Origin: an uncultured Porphyromonadaceae bacterium
GTDB lineage: Bacteria; Bacteroidota; Bacteroidia; Bacteroidales; Muribaculaceae
Direction: 5' to 3'
Length of the DNA stretch: 6,445 nucleotides
Assembly (NCBI GenBank): GCA_947174735.1
Contig: CAMWKC010000125.1
Coordinates: forward strand, 1 to 6,445
The notes under the pieces: generated by a model
Database searches by the model: none
What the model was told of the DNA's origin: nothing
The model's input: the letters and a program-made list of their open reading frames with translations, nothing else
Program-made: the position numbers and the translations under genes
Shown here: positions 1 through 6,411 of the stretch, in pieces
Layout of the letters: each line of letters starts with the position of its first letter
Position numbering within the stretch: the stretch's first letter is position 1

Positions 1-157
1 GGATAAGGTCGGGACGAAGTTCATGGTAGAGTTCCATACCGATACGGCCGTTGTTAGCGTATGTGACATTGTAGCCTTCAGCCTCGATGAAGCGTTTGAG
101 CAGCATGGAATTTTTCAGGTCATCGTCAACAAGAAGTATTTTTACTGATTTCATCAT
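1..157 (-). CDS. Response regulator, receiver domain (partial, cut by window edge)
   Basis: Only the first 52 codons lie in the window; the gene continues past base 1. The translation begins MMKSVKILLVDDD, the beta1 strand and acidic pocket of a CheY-like receiver domain (Asp 11-13 bind Mg2+). A typical helix 1 follows (KNSMLLKRFIEAEGY), then beta2 (NVTYANNG) and the approach to beta3 (ELRPDLI). The phospho-accepting Asp would fall about three residues beyond the edge, so neither it nor the output domain can be seen. The ATG at 157-155 overlaps the kinase stop codon as ATGA; a second ATG at 154-152 is an equally possible start. There is no clear Shine-Dalgarno sequence, so translation is probably coupled to the upstream kinase gene. 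The expected role is as the cytoplasmic phosphorylation partner of that kinase. An OmpR/PhoB-type winged-helix output is my guess from the kinase type and the direct repeats upstream of the divergent operon. Confidence 0.9.
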   Translation of the reverse strand, partial: MMKSVKILLVDDDLKNSMLLKRFIEAEGYNVTYANNGRIGMELYHELRPDLI

Positions 158-1626
158 CGGGGAAGGTTAATAGTGAAACATGTGCCAACGCCTTCGGTAC
201 TGTCGACAGTCACGGTACCGCCGTGTGCGCCAACAAGCAATTGGACGTATGTGAGACCGAGCCCCATGCCGGGAAGGTCAGTAGCTAAAGCTTTGCCCCG
301 GTAGAAACGCCGGAATATGTGGCGGAGATCGGAGGTGGAAATACCGTTGCCATTATCACTGATGCTGATAGAGACTTCGGAGTCGGTCAATGTGGCAGAA
401 GCCCGAATCTCTACGCTGTCGCCCGAATACTTGACAGCATTTTCAACAAGATTATTCAAAATGTTATACAGGTGTGAGGCATCGGCAGCTATTTCGAGGC
501 CGGGGTCAATGTCATTGATAATATTGACCTGTTTGTCGGCCGGAATAATAATGCTACGGCTGACGGTAGAGAAAAGGCGGTTTAGATTAAGCGAAGTGAT
601 GTTGAGCGGAATCTGCTCGACATTATTAAAGGTTATGTCGCGCAGTTTGGAGAAATAAGCAGACAGGTTGTCGAGGGCCGTGCGGGTTTCGGAGACAAGT
701 TCATGTTTGACCGCAGGATCCGACATGAGCCGTTCGTTTTCGATGCCTGACACACACATCTTAAGGGTTGATATGGGTCGTTTAAGTTCATGAATCATAG
801 TAGTGATGAAGCTGTTACGCATCTTATCAAGACGTGAGAGCTTCAGAACGGTGGAAATCTGCAATATAAGACATACAATCAGGAACAATGACAGGAAAAT
901 TACGATAACCAAACTACTGAACATCTTACCTATAATTTCGGCTGGAGAGAATAAACATTCTATGCTGATGCTCTTACACTCCATTTCAGAGTAGGGTATA
1001 GTTACTATGGCAGATGTTGGAAGTAGGCCTGTGTGACGTATGAGAGCCGGACTCCAGACTATACTGTCAGTAGTGAAAAGGTGTAGGCGTGAATTGAGAC
1101 CGGCATTGTGTAACAATGAATCGAAGTGGCAGATGTTGAAGGGTGACAGAAATTCGAGTTCCATATTTTTGAAAGCGGCCCACACGGCAGCTTCTGTCGG
1201 AGCATGACTAACATCGAAAGATTCCATAATTGTATCAGCTTTACTCAAATTCTCATTTACTATCAAAGCAGCTCGAAGCTTTTCCTCGTCAGTCAGCGGT
1301 CTTTTTTCGTTTATGCCCAATAGTTTATGTGCGTAGTATTTGGACGATTTGAATGTAGCTGTCCGTTTAGTCCGATAGAGAGAATCTTCATTGGTAGTGA
1401 TATTATAAGTCGATTGATGTGTAAGTTCGAGCCCGGGATGCTGAATCAGTCCGAGACGAAAAATACGATAATCATTTATGACCTGCATGGCAGTGCGATA
1501 AGCCTCGTCCTCATATTGCCGGAGCGAATATTCATAACGACCATATAGCCAGTAGACCTGCATTCCGAGAAAAGCAAGGATAGCTATAATGGTGGTTATG
1601 TAGAGAATCTTTATGCGTAGTTCCAT
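154..1626 (-). CDS. Membrane-bound sensor histidine kinase
   Basis: A 490-residue sensor kinase that should autophosphorylate on a histidine and pass the phosphate to the response regulator encoded directly downstream. Visible architecture: membrane segment 1 at about residues 7-28; a periplasmic sensor region of about 205 residues (30-234) matching no domain I recognise; membrane segment 2 at about 236-258; a short linker with no obvious HAMP domain; the HisKA dimerisation helix with the H-box HELKRP (His279); and a HATPase domain with N-box NNLVENA (Asn396), G1 box DNGNGI (424-429), F-box FRRFYRG (438-444) and G2 box GMGLGL (453-458). All catalytic motifs look intact. The H-box has Arg where many kinases have Thr or Asn, a variant I associate with Bacteroidales RprX-like kinases. 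The first ATG is used because the next in-frame Met (residue 22) lies inside the first membrane segment. The gene is divergent from the GLPGLI/barrel operon, its likely target. Confidence 0.95.
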   Translation of the reverse strand: MELRIKILYITTIIAILAFLGMQVYWLYGRYEYSLRQYEDEAYRTAMQVINDYRIFRLGLIQHPGLELTHQSTYNITTNEDSLYRTKRTATFKSSKYYAHKLLGINEKRPLTDEEKLRAALIVNENLSKADTIMESFDVSHAPTEAAVWAAFKNMELEFLSPFNICHFDSLLHNAGLNSRLHLFTTDSIVWSPALIRHTGLLPTSAIVTIPYSEMECKSISIECLFSPAEIIGKMFSSLVIVIFLSLFLIVCLILQISTVLKLSRLDKMRNSFITTMIHELKRPISTLKMCVSGIENERLMSDPAVKHELVSETRTALDNLSAYFSKLRDITFNNVEQIPLNITSLNLNRLFSTVSRSIIIPADKQVNIINDIDPGLEIAADASHLYNILNNLVENAVKYSGDSVEIRASATLTDSEVSISISDNGNGISTSDLRHIFRRFYRGKALATDLPGMGLGLTYVQLLVGAHGGTVTVDSTEGVGTCFTINLPR

Positions 1627-1630
1627 ACGG

Positions 1631-1638
1631 CAAAATTA
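1631..1638 (-). promoter_or_regulatory. Putative -7 promoter element for the kinase/regulator operon
   Basis: On the minus strand this reads TAATTTTG, a perfect match to the Bacteroidetes primary-sigma -7 consensus TAnnTTTG. It ends only 4 bases before the kinase ATG, so transcription would begin at or next to the start codon, giving an almost leaderless mRNA. No good -33 TTTG occurs at the usual spacing (around 1657-1660 the minus strand reads TGTC). The promoter may therefore be weak or activator-dependent. An inverted repeat sits upstream, covering the -33 region. Confidence 0.5.
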
Positions 1639-1645
1639 GCTAAAA

Positions 1646-1661
1646 CTGTCCGGACGGACAG
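1646..1661. repeat. Inverted repeat CTGTCC-N4-GGACAG, candidate operator
   Basis: Six-base arms CTGTCC (1646-1651) and GGACAG (1656-1661) flank GGAC, with a nested perfect 8-base palindrome GTCCGGAC at 1648-1655. It lies on the kinase side of the divergent intergenic region, roughly -21 to -36 from the inferred kinase transcription start, overlapping where the -33 element should be. A dimeric regulator bound here would be expected to affect kinase expression. No protein is assigned to it from sequence alone. Confidence 0.4.
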
Positions 1662-1688
1662 ACAGAAGACAAGGGTATTTCGGGGAGA

Positions 1689-1731
1689 GTAATAATTCAG
1701 TAATAATTGTGTAATGTTTGAGTAAGGATTA
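1689..1731 (+). promoter_or_regulatory. Four tandem 11-bp direct repeats, candidate response-regulator binding site
   Basis: The sequence GTAA recurs at 1689, 1700, 1711 and 1722, exactly 11 bases apart. The units are GTAATAATT (1689-1697), GTAATAATT (1700-1708), GTAATGTTT (1711-1719) and GTAAGGATT (1722-1730). The first two are identical over nine bases and the others share GTAA and T-rich ends. The array stops 7 bases before the -33 TTG (1738) of the rightward promoter, so each unit faces the same side of the helix next to polymerase. OmpR/PhoB-family regulators typically bind tandem direct repeats with about 10-11 bp periodicity just upstream of core promoters. The regulator encoded on the left is the natural candidate, which is inference because its output domain is outside the window. 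Confidence 0.6.
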
Positions 1732-1737
1732 TTTTCG

Positions 1738-1766
1738 TTGTCAGCTGCAGAGTATCTGTAATTTTG
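1738..1766 (+). promoter_or_regulatory. Promoter of the GLPGLI/outer-membrane protein operon
   Basis: A -33-like TTG (1738-1740, in context CGTTG) and a perfect -7 TAATTTTG (1759-1766) are separated by 18 bases, close to the Bacteroidetes consensus TTTG-N19-TAnnTTTG. Transcription should start near 1771-1775. That would make the ATG at 1771 leaderless and leaves a leader of about 20 bases before the ATG at 1795, which supports the latter as the real start. The four 11-bp repeats lie immediately upstream, suggesting activated transcription. Confidence 0.65.
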
Positions 1767-1794
1767 CGGCATGAAAACCGTAAAACGAAACATT

Positions 1795-2676
1795 ATGAAA
1801 AAATTATCTGTCATAATCTGCGCAGGCGGCCTGATGATAACAGCTGCTACCGGCAAAACGTTACGCCGTCAACTGAGTATATATCCCAACAGTGTGCCTG
1901 AGACAGAAACACTGGCACCAGAGACGATGGAGTTTGTCTATGACTATCGCTGGTGTGTGGACACAACCGGAAATCTTGAAGATAATTTTGACAGCGACCG
2001 TATGCTGTTACAGATAGCACCGGGCGGACTGTCAAAGTTCTCAAGTTATAAAAATCTCACTGTAGACTTGCTTCTGATGCGTTCGAGTCAGGAGGAGATA
2101 GTGGCTGCCGCACTTGACGGAAAGCTGAGTACAGGTGAGTTTATGACCATATATAAGAACTATCCCGCCGGAAAACTAACCCATACCGAAAAGATATGTC
2201 AGGACTGGCTTCGCTATGAAGAAGAAATGCCGGTATTCGACTGGGAACCGACAGACTCGGTCATCAATGTGTTAGGTTATGAGTGTCAGAGTGCTAAGTG
2301 TAATTTCCGTGGAAGAGAGTGGACCGTATTCTATGCCGAAGATATACCGGTAATGGACGGTCCGTGGAAACTTCAGGGGCTGCCCGGCCTGATTATGAAA
2401 GCCTCAGACCAGAAAGGACATTACACATTCGAATGTATCGGTATAAAATCGGAGGCGAACCGTCCTGTGACAATCTACAAAGTACCATATAACAATACAG
2501 ACCGTAAGGGATATTATAATGTTAAGAACAGATATGAGGTGAATCCATACGCTTATTACGAAGCTACGACAGGAGGTCATATAACAGTGAGTGACGAAGC
2601 GGGTAATCCTGTACTTGATGCTTACGACCCGATAGAACTTCCGTTTGAGTATATAGAACGAGACTGGAAGAAATGA
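1795..2676 (+). CDS. GLPGLI family secreted protein
   Basis: A 293-residue exported protein of the Bacteroidetes GLPGLI family (TIGR01200), whose biochemical function is not known to me. The signature block is present: a Cys-rich stretch ECQSAKC (residues 163-169 from this start), GREW (about 173-176), then GPWKLQGLPGLIMK ending near residue 202, with GLPGLI at 195-200. The N-terminus MKKLSVIICAGGLMITAATG looks like a signal peptide with no convincing lipobox, so a soluble periplasmic or surface location is likely. I chose the ATG at 1795 over the in-frame ATG at 1771 because the promoter -7 element ends at 1766, and because this start gives a clean signal peptide. Its stop overlaps the next start as ATGA, so it is probably translationally coupled to the outer-membrane protein gene. 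Such pairings of GLPGLI genes with this barrel type recur in Bacteroidetes, suggesting a joint role at the outer membrane (inference). Confidence 0.9.
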   Translation: MKKLSVIICAGGLMITAATGKTLRRQLSIYPNSVPETETLAPETMEFVYDYRWCVDTTGNLEDNFDSDRMLLQIAPGGLSKFSSYKNLTVDLLLMRSSQEEIVAAALDGKLSTGEFMTIYKNYPAGKLTHTEKICQDWLRYEEEMPVFDWEPTDSVINVLGYECQSAKCNFRGREWTVFYAEDIPVMDGPWKLQGLPGLIMKASDQKGHYTFECIGIKSEANRPVTIYKVPYNNTDRKGYYNVKNRYEVNPYAYYEATTGGHITVSDEAGNPVLDAYDPIELPFEYIERDWKK

Positions 2677-5207
2677 AAAGAAACAGTTTTCTCATATTTT
2701 GCTTTCTATCCGCGCTGTTGCCGGTATCGGCAGCAGTGCCGGATAAATTGCAAGGGAGTGTCAGGGACGAGGTAACAGGTGAACCGGTGAGTGGCGTAGT
2801 GGTGAAAACTAAGGGTGCCTTTACCTCTACTGACAGTGAAGGAAAGTTCAGACTTATGCTGAAAGCCGGAGCTGATTCGGTCTCTTTCCGTTGTGTGGGC
2901 TATGAGACGCTGACGTTGCCGGTGTCGGAAGATGTGTCGGTGATACGTCTGATACCAAAGACTACGCGGCTGAAAGATGTGATCATAGAGGCACCGGATA
3001 TATACGCCCGGGGTGATACGCTTGTGTTTAATGTGTCGCGTTATGCCAATGCCAAAGATAATGCCATAATAGACGTAATCAAACGTTTGCCCGGTATAAA
3101 AGTAGAAGAGGACGGGACCATAAAATATCAGGGTAAACCGATAAACAAGTTCTACGTAGATGGTAACGACGTCATAGGTGGTCAGTACGGGTTAGCTACA
3201 AACAATATCTCGCATAAAGATGTGAAATCGGTTGAAGTTATGGAAAATCATCAGCCGGTTAAAGCACTGGAGGGTATAGAATTTCCGGAAGAGGCCGGTA
3301 TCAATCTGAAGCTGAAAGAAGATGCCCGCGACCGTTGGGCCGGAACTGTACAGGCAGCCGCGGGAGTTCAACCTTTGCTTTATGACGGTTCGGTGTTCGC
3401 TATGCGTATAGCGCCCAAGATGCAGAATGTGTTTACGGTGAAAGCGGACAACACAGGCTGGAATCCTGCTACTGAAATCAAAGAGCATGATTTTCATGAT
3501 ATGTTCGGTACAGACTATGTATCGTCACTATGGCCTGAATATATAACTGCCGATATGGCCGGTGCGCCACTGTCGGAGAAACGGAACCGTGATAATCTGT
3601 CATGGCTTGGTAATGCCATATCAGCATGGAAGGCAGGAGACACATCAATGAGACTGAAACTTAACTATATGGCTGACCGGCTTGATTATGATTCGGGAAT
3701 GACTACAGAATATCTGAGTTCGGATATTCCTACATTCATACAGCATGACAGATTGCGCACTCAGACACATAATCTGTCGGCACAGCTGAACAGCGAGATT
3801 AACAAACGCGGATATTTTCTGAAAGACAGATTTACAGTCAATGCCGTATGGAATAATTCCAATTCGGATGTATGCGGCTCGTTTGATATTGATCAGTATG
3901 TAAGACATAAGATTTTCGCGGCTGTAAATGATCTGAAACTTGTGAAGCGAAATGAAAAGAAATTGTTTAATCTGACATCGCGTAATTCGTTTGACCGGCA
4001 TCCGGATATGCTTCGGGTAACAGGTGATGAGATAGCTATGCAGAGGGTTGCTATATCTGATTTCAGAAGTACAACCGAAACACAGTTCGGAAGATTATCA
4101 AGATTCTGGAAGTTTTATATGACCGGCGGAGTCGATATAAATTACCGGCGTATGAATACATCGCTGTCGGGGATGGGAGAGTTTGATAATTCGGATGTTT
4201 GCAATGCTTTTTTGTCGAAAGTGTATGTTACTCCGAGGGTAGATTATGAGCGTAACAGTTGGAGACTGTCTTTCATGACTCCGCTGAAATGGCTGCATTA
4301 TTCTGTAAACGGACAGCATGATTATGTGACAGCTATGCCCTGGTTGTATGTAAAGCGGCAACTTACGGCAAAATCCGAATTGTCGGCAAGTGTGACATAC
4401 AATGTTGGCGCACCGCAGGCGTATCTTTTTATAGGCACTCCGGTGTTGTCGGATTACCGTAATCTGTTTGTGCCTTTTAATCCGGATAAGTATAGCCATG
4501 ATGTGTCGGGGGCAGTGAAGTATGCTTACCGTAATCCTCTGAAGGCACTGTTTGTGAATGCTTCGGCTTCATATAGTCACCAACGTTCGGCTGTGATGGC
4601 TAATCAGGTGTTTATAGATGATTTTATTATATCGACTTATGCAGACAGGCTTTCACATAAGGATACATGGACAGTAAGCGGAGGTGTAAGTAAAGGATTA
4701 GGACATAGCCGGTTTGTGGTGGGCTGTGATGTCAGCGGGTCGGTCGTAATGGCTTCTTCGATGCGTGATAACGAGGTGGTAGCTTATAGACAGGCTGGCG
4801 CCGAGGTGCGGCCGTATCTGAAGGGCAGTGTGTTGCGCTGGCTTTCGGTCAGCTATGAGGGTGATTATGCTTTGTCGGCATTGAGAGTGAGAGGTGAGGA
4901 TAATGTGTATCAATCGTTAAGACAGAGTCTGTTTGCAACTTTTATGGCTAATGATGCTGTTCAGGTTACGGTGGGAACAGAGCACTTTATGACTGTATTT
5001 TCTGAGGGGAATATGGCTAATCTTGTGCTGCTTGATGCTTCGGCTGCGTGGCGTGTCAGCAACAGGGTGCGGCTGTCGCTGACTGCTAATAATCTGCTTA
5101 ATAAGCGCAGGTATGAATATGTGAGCTATGGGACCTTGGCGCGGTCGGAATATAGCTTCGGGATACGTGGGCGGAATATAATTGCTTCTGTGCAGTATCG
5201 GTTTTGA
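2673..5207 (+). CDS. TonB-receptor-like outer-membrane beta-barrel protein with carboxypeptidase-regulatory-like domain
   Basis: An 844-residue outer-membrane protein. Order of parts: signal peptide at 1-20/21 (MKRNSFLIFC...PVSA); a carboxypeptidase-regulatory-like beta-sandwich at about 27-96, starting LQGSVRDEVTGEPVSGVVV; a TonB-box-like stretch LKDVIIEAP (100-108); a plug-like domain at about 109-215 containing RLPGIKVEEDG, YQGKPINKFYVDG and VEVMENHQPVKALEG; then about 620 residues of alternating aromatic-rich strands ending YRF, the usual C-terminal aromatic of barrels recognised by the BAM machinery. It is likely a TonB-dependent transporter or a related barrel. It differs from SusC, and no SusD-like partner gene follows it, which argues against a polysaccharide-utilisation locus. 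The preceding GLPGLI gene overlaps it by 4 bases, so the two are expected to be made together and may act together. The substrate cannot be deduced. The frame is intact throughout. Confidence 0.9.
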   Translation: MKRNSFLIFCFLSALLPVSAAVPDKLQGSVRDEVTGEPVSGVVVKTKGAFTSTDSEGKFRLMLKAGADSVSFRCVGYETLTLPVSEDVSVIRLIPKTTRLKDVIIEAPDIYARGDTLVFNVSRYANAKDNAIIDVIKRLPGIKVEEDGTIKYQGKPINKFYVDGNDVIGGQYGLATNNISHKDVKSVEVMENHQPVKALEGIEFPEEAGINLKLKEDARDRWAGTVQAAAGVQPLLYDGSVFAMRIAPKMQNVFTVKADNTGWNPATEIKEHDFHDMFGTDYVSSLWPEYITADMAGAPLSEKRNRDNLSWLGNAISAWKAGDTSMRLKLNYMADRLDYDSGMTTEYLSSDIPTFIQHDRLRTQTHNLSAQLNSEINKRGYFLKDRFTVNAVWNNSNSDVCGSFDIDQYVRHKIFAAVNDLKLVKRNEKKLFNLTSRNSFDRHPDMLRVTGDEIAMQRVAISDFRSTTETQFGRLSRFWKFYMTGGVDINYRRMNTSLSGMGEFDNSDVCNAFLSKVYVTPRVDYERNSWRLSFMTPLKWLHYSVNGQHDYVTAMPWLYVKRQLTAKSELSASVTYNVGAPQAYLFIGTPVLSDYRNLFVPFNPDKYSHDVSGAVKYAYRNPLKALFVNASASYSHQRSAVMANQVFIDDFIISTYADRLSHKDTWTVSGGVSKGLGHSRFVVGCDVSGSVVMASSMRDNEVVAYRQAGAEVRPYLKGSVLRWLSVSYEGDYALSALRVRGEDNVYQSLRQSLFATFMANDAVQVTVGTEHFMTVFSEGNMANLVLLDASAAWRVSNRVRLSLTANNLLNKRRYEYVSYGTLARSEYSFGIRGRNIIASVQYRF

Positions 5208-5214
5208 GGACTTA

Positions 5215-5229
5215 CGGAGCAGAGCTCCG
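5215..5229. repeat. Short hairpin CGGAGC-AGA-GCTCCG after the barrel gene
   Basis: A perfect 6-bp GC-rich stem with a three-base loop lies 8 bases past the barrel stop codon. No T-run follows directly, so it is not a textbook terminator alone, but it may protect the 3' end or work with the second hairpin downstream. Confidence 0.45.
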
Positions 5230-5239
5230 GGCGGGAACC

Positions 5240-5268
5240 AGCTTCGCGCGGGAAGCTATTTGGTTTTG
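5240..5268 (+). terminator. Putative intrinsic terminator of the GLPGLI/barrel operon
   Basis: AGCTTC (5240-5245) pairs with GAAGCT (5252-5257) around a six-base GC-rich loop. It is followed by a T-rich, imperfect tail ATTTGGTTTT (5258-5267). The position, 33 bases after the barrel stop codon and before a convergent gene, fits a terminator, but the T-tract is interrupted by GG, so confidence is moderate. Confidence 0.45.
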
Positions 5269-5281
5269 GATGGACGAGGGT

Positions 5282-5352
5282 GAGGAAGGGGGGAAAGGAG
5301 GAGAGAGAAGAGGGAAGAGAGAAGAGGGAAGAGAGAAGAGGGAAGAGGGGAG
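5282..5352. other. 71-base homopurine/homopyrimidine tract
   Basis: Every base on the plus strand from 5282 to 5352 is A or G, continuing after a single T (5353) as purines to 5368. It sits between the 3' ends of convergent genes and has no coding role. Mirror-like purine tracts of this kind can form triplex DNA or impede polymerases. Whether that happens here is inference. Confidence 0.85.
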
Positions 5353-5358
5353 TGGGAA
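5303..5358. repeat. 14-bp tandem repeat, three perfect copies plus one degenerate
   Basis: GAGAGAAGAGGGAA occurs head to tail at 5303-5316, 5317-5330 and 5331-5344. A fourth, diverged copy (GAGGGGAGTGGGAA) follows at 5345-5358. This is a minisatellite within the purine tract, ending 15 bases from the stop codon of the propeller gene. The identity of three copies suggests recent slippage and likely copy-number variation between strains. Confidence 0.9.
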
Positions 5359-5373
5359 GAGGAGGGGATGGGC

Positions 5374-6372
5374 TTAGTAGTTGATTGGTATCTGGATGAA
5401 GCGGGTGCCGGTCCAGCCGATGAGGGTGGTATCGTTGTAGGCGGCGATGTTGTAGAGGGGGCTGGGGACGTTGAAGTAGCGGTTGATGATTTTGCCGTTC
5501 CAGTCGAGCTGGAAGACGGTAGGATTCATAAGTTCGGCTTTCGAGTAAGGATAGCCCCAGTGTAGGGCATAGAGGTAATCGCTGGTTTGGGTTATGGAGA
5601 CAGTATGGAAAGGATTGAGACTTTCGAAGTCAGCTTCGTCGAGGGTGGAGGGATTGAAGGTGTGATAGCCGATTTCGGTAGTTGTGAGTATGGTGCCGTC
5701 GGAAGTCAGGATTTCGATGACGGGATGAAAGAGATAGGCAAAGGCCATACGGGAGTGTGTATCGGAGTATATCAGTTTGCCGAGGTTGGGCATCCATGCT
5801 GTCAGTTCGGGGGAAAGGCTTGTCTGATGTATAGTATCTATACGAGCATTTATGTCAGCAGTCATGATATACTGCGGCCCTCCTTTTGGTTGGCGGCCGA
5901 GGAAAATATATTTACCGGGTGAAATTGTGTGAACATCGCTGAGATAACTGGAGAGTGGGACAGGTGAGGAGCTCTCAGAGCTAAAGATGCGTCTTCTTGT
6001 GGGTTGAAGAGTGCCTTCGGGAGTAATATCGTAAATTTCTCCATCATCCTGACTGACAACTTTTATTTTGCCGTCACTATCGGTGAAAGGATAGGGCATA
6101 TATGATGTGCCGATACCTATATCAGGACCAAGAGTCAGAGTATGTGTTGTCGGGTGTATTAAAGCCCAACGTAGGAAACGCCGGCCGACGCCATCTTCGC
6201 GTTCGTAGACGAAAAAGAGGGTATCGCCTGAAATTTTCATGTCGGTTATATGGCGGATAGGAGGCAGGCTATCTCCTTTGATTTCGAACGGTATCAGAGC
6301 GGCTGAGTCTGACTGAGCAGCCACACAGCCTGAGGACAGCAATATAAGAAATATTAAGGGTAAGGATTTCAT
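5374..6372 (-). CDS. Exported BF3164/TolB-like 6-bladed beta-propeller protein
   Basis: A 332-residue envelope protein resembling the Bacteroidales BF3164-like family (TolB-like six-bladed beta-propeller), whose function is not established to my knowledge. The N-terminus MKSLPLIFLILLSSGC is a hydrophobic signal. Cys16 follows LLSSG, an imperfect lipobox, but VAA-Q at 17-20 could equally be a signal peptidase I site, so lipidation is uncertain. The body is a series of short beta-rich repeats, for example MKISGDTLFFVYE (45-57), GKYIFLGRQ (153-161), SRMAFAYLFHPVIEILTSDG (207-226) and DYLYALHWG (265-273). The family-typical last blade VFQLDWNGKIINRYFNV spans 286-302, followed by YNIAAYNDTTLIGW. 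The ATG at 6372 is chosen because the signal peptide starts there and no earlier in-frame Met is visible. It is transcribed towards the barrel gene and need not belong to the same system. I see no Bacteroidetes-type -7 element in the 73 upstream bases. Confidence 0.75.
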   Translation of the reverse strand: MKSLPLIFLILLSSGCVAAQSDSAALIPFEIKGDSLPPIRHITDMKISGDTLFFVYEREDGVGRRFLRWALIHPTTHTLTLGPDIGIGTSYMPYPFTDSDGKIKVVSQDDGEIYDITPEGTLQPTRRRIFSSESSSPVPLSSYLSDVHTISPGKYIFLGRQPKGGPQYIMTADINARIDTIHQTSLSPELTAWMPNLGKLIYSDTHSRMAFAYLFHPVIEILTSDGTILTTTEIGYHTFNPSTLDEADFESLNPFHTVSITQTSDYLYALHWGYPYSKAELMNPTVFQLDWNGKIINRYFNVPSPLYNIAAYNDTTLIGWTGTRFIQIPINY

Positions 6373-6411
6373 ATCATTTATAATGAGAATTTTTATATGG
6401 CATAACAGAGG

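Noticed and set aside
317..1548. Open frames on the plus strand opposite the histidine kinase (317-658, 803-994, 1327-1548)
   Set aside because: They lie antisense to a kinase with complete catalytic motifs, and their translations show no domain or signal features.
1771..1794. Upstream in-frame ATG at 1771 as the start of the GLPGLI gene
   Set aside because: It begins 4 bases after the -7 element, so it would be leaderless, and it adds a charged octapeptide before a normal signal peptide that starts at 1795.
1611..2044. Minus-strand open frames across the divergent promoter region and GLPGLI start
   Set aside because: They overlap the promoter, the kinase start and the GLPGLI coding region, and show no recognisable protein features.
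3192..4913. Open frames on the minus strand opposite the barrel gene
   Set aside because: All are shadows of the intact 844-codon barrel gene. Their translations look compositionally random and no promoter is visible.
2673..5207. SusC-type polysaccharide-utilisation locus
   Set aside because: There is no SusD-like gene, glycoside hydrolase or anti-sigma/hybrid sensor nearby, and the plug motifs match the GLPGLI-associated barrel type instead.
5303..5358. CRISPR array
   Set aside because: The 14-bp units are directly adjacent with no unique spacers, so this is a simple minisatellite.
5368..5922. Plus-strand open frames opposite the propeller gene, one rich in Gly, Val and Asp
   Set aside because: They are antisense to a gene with a signal peptide and family-typical repeats. 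The composition is a by-product of the opposite strand's codons.
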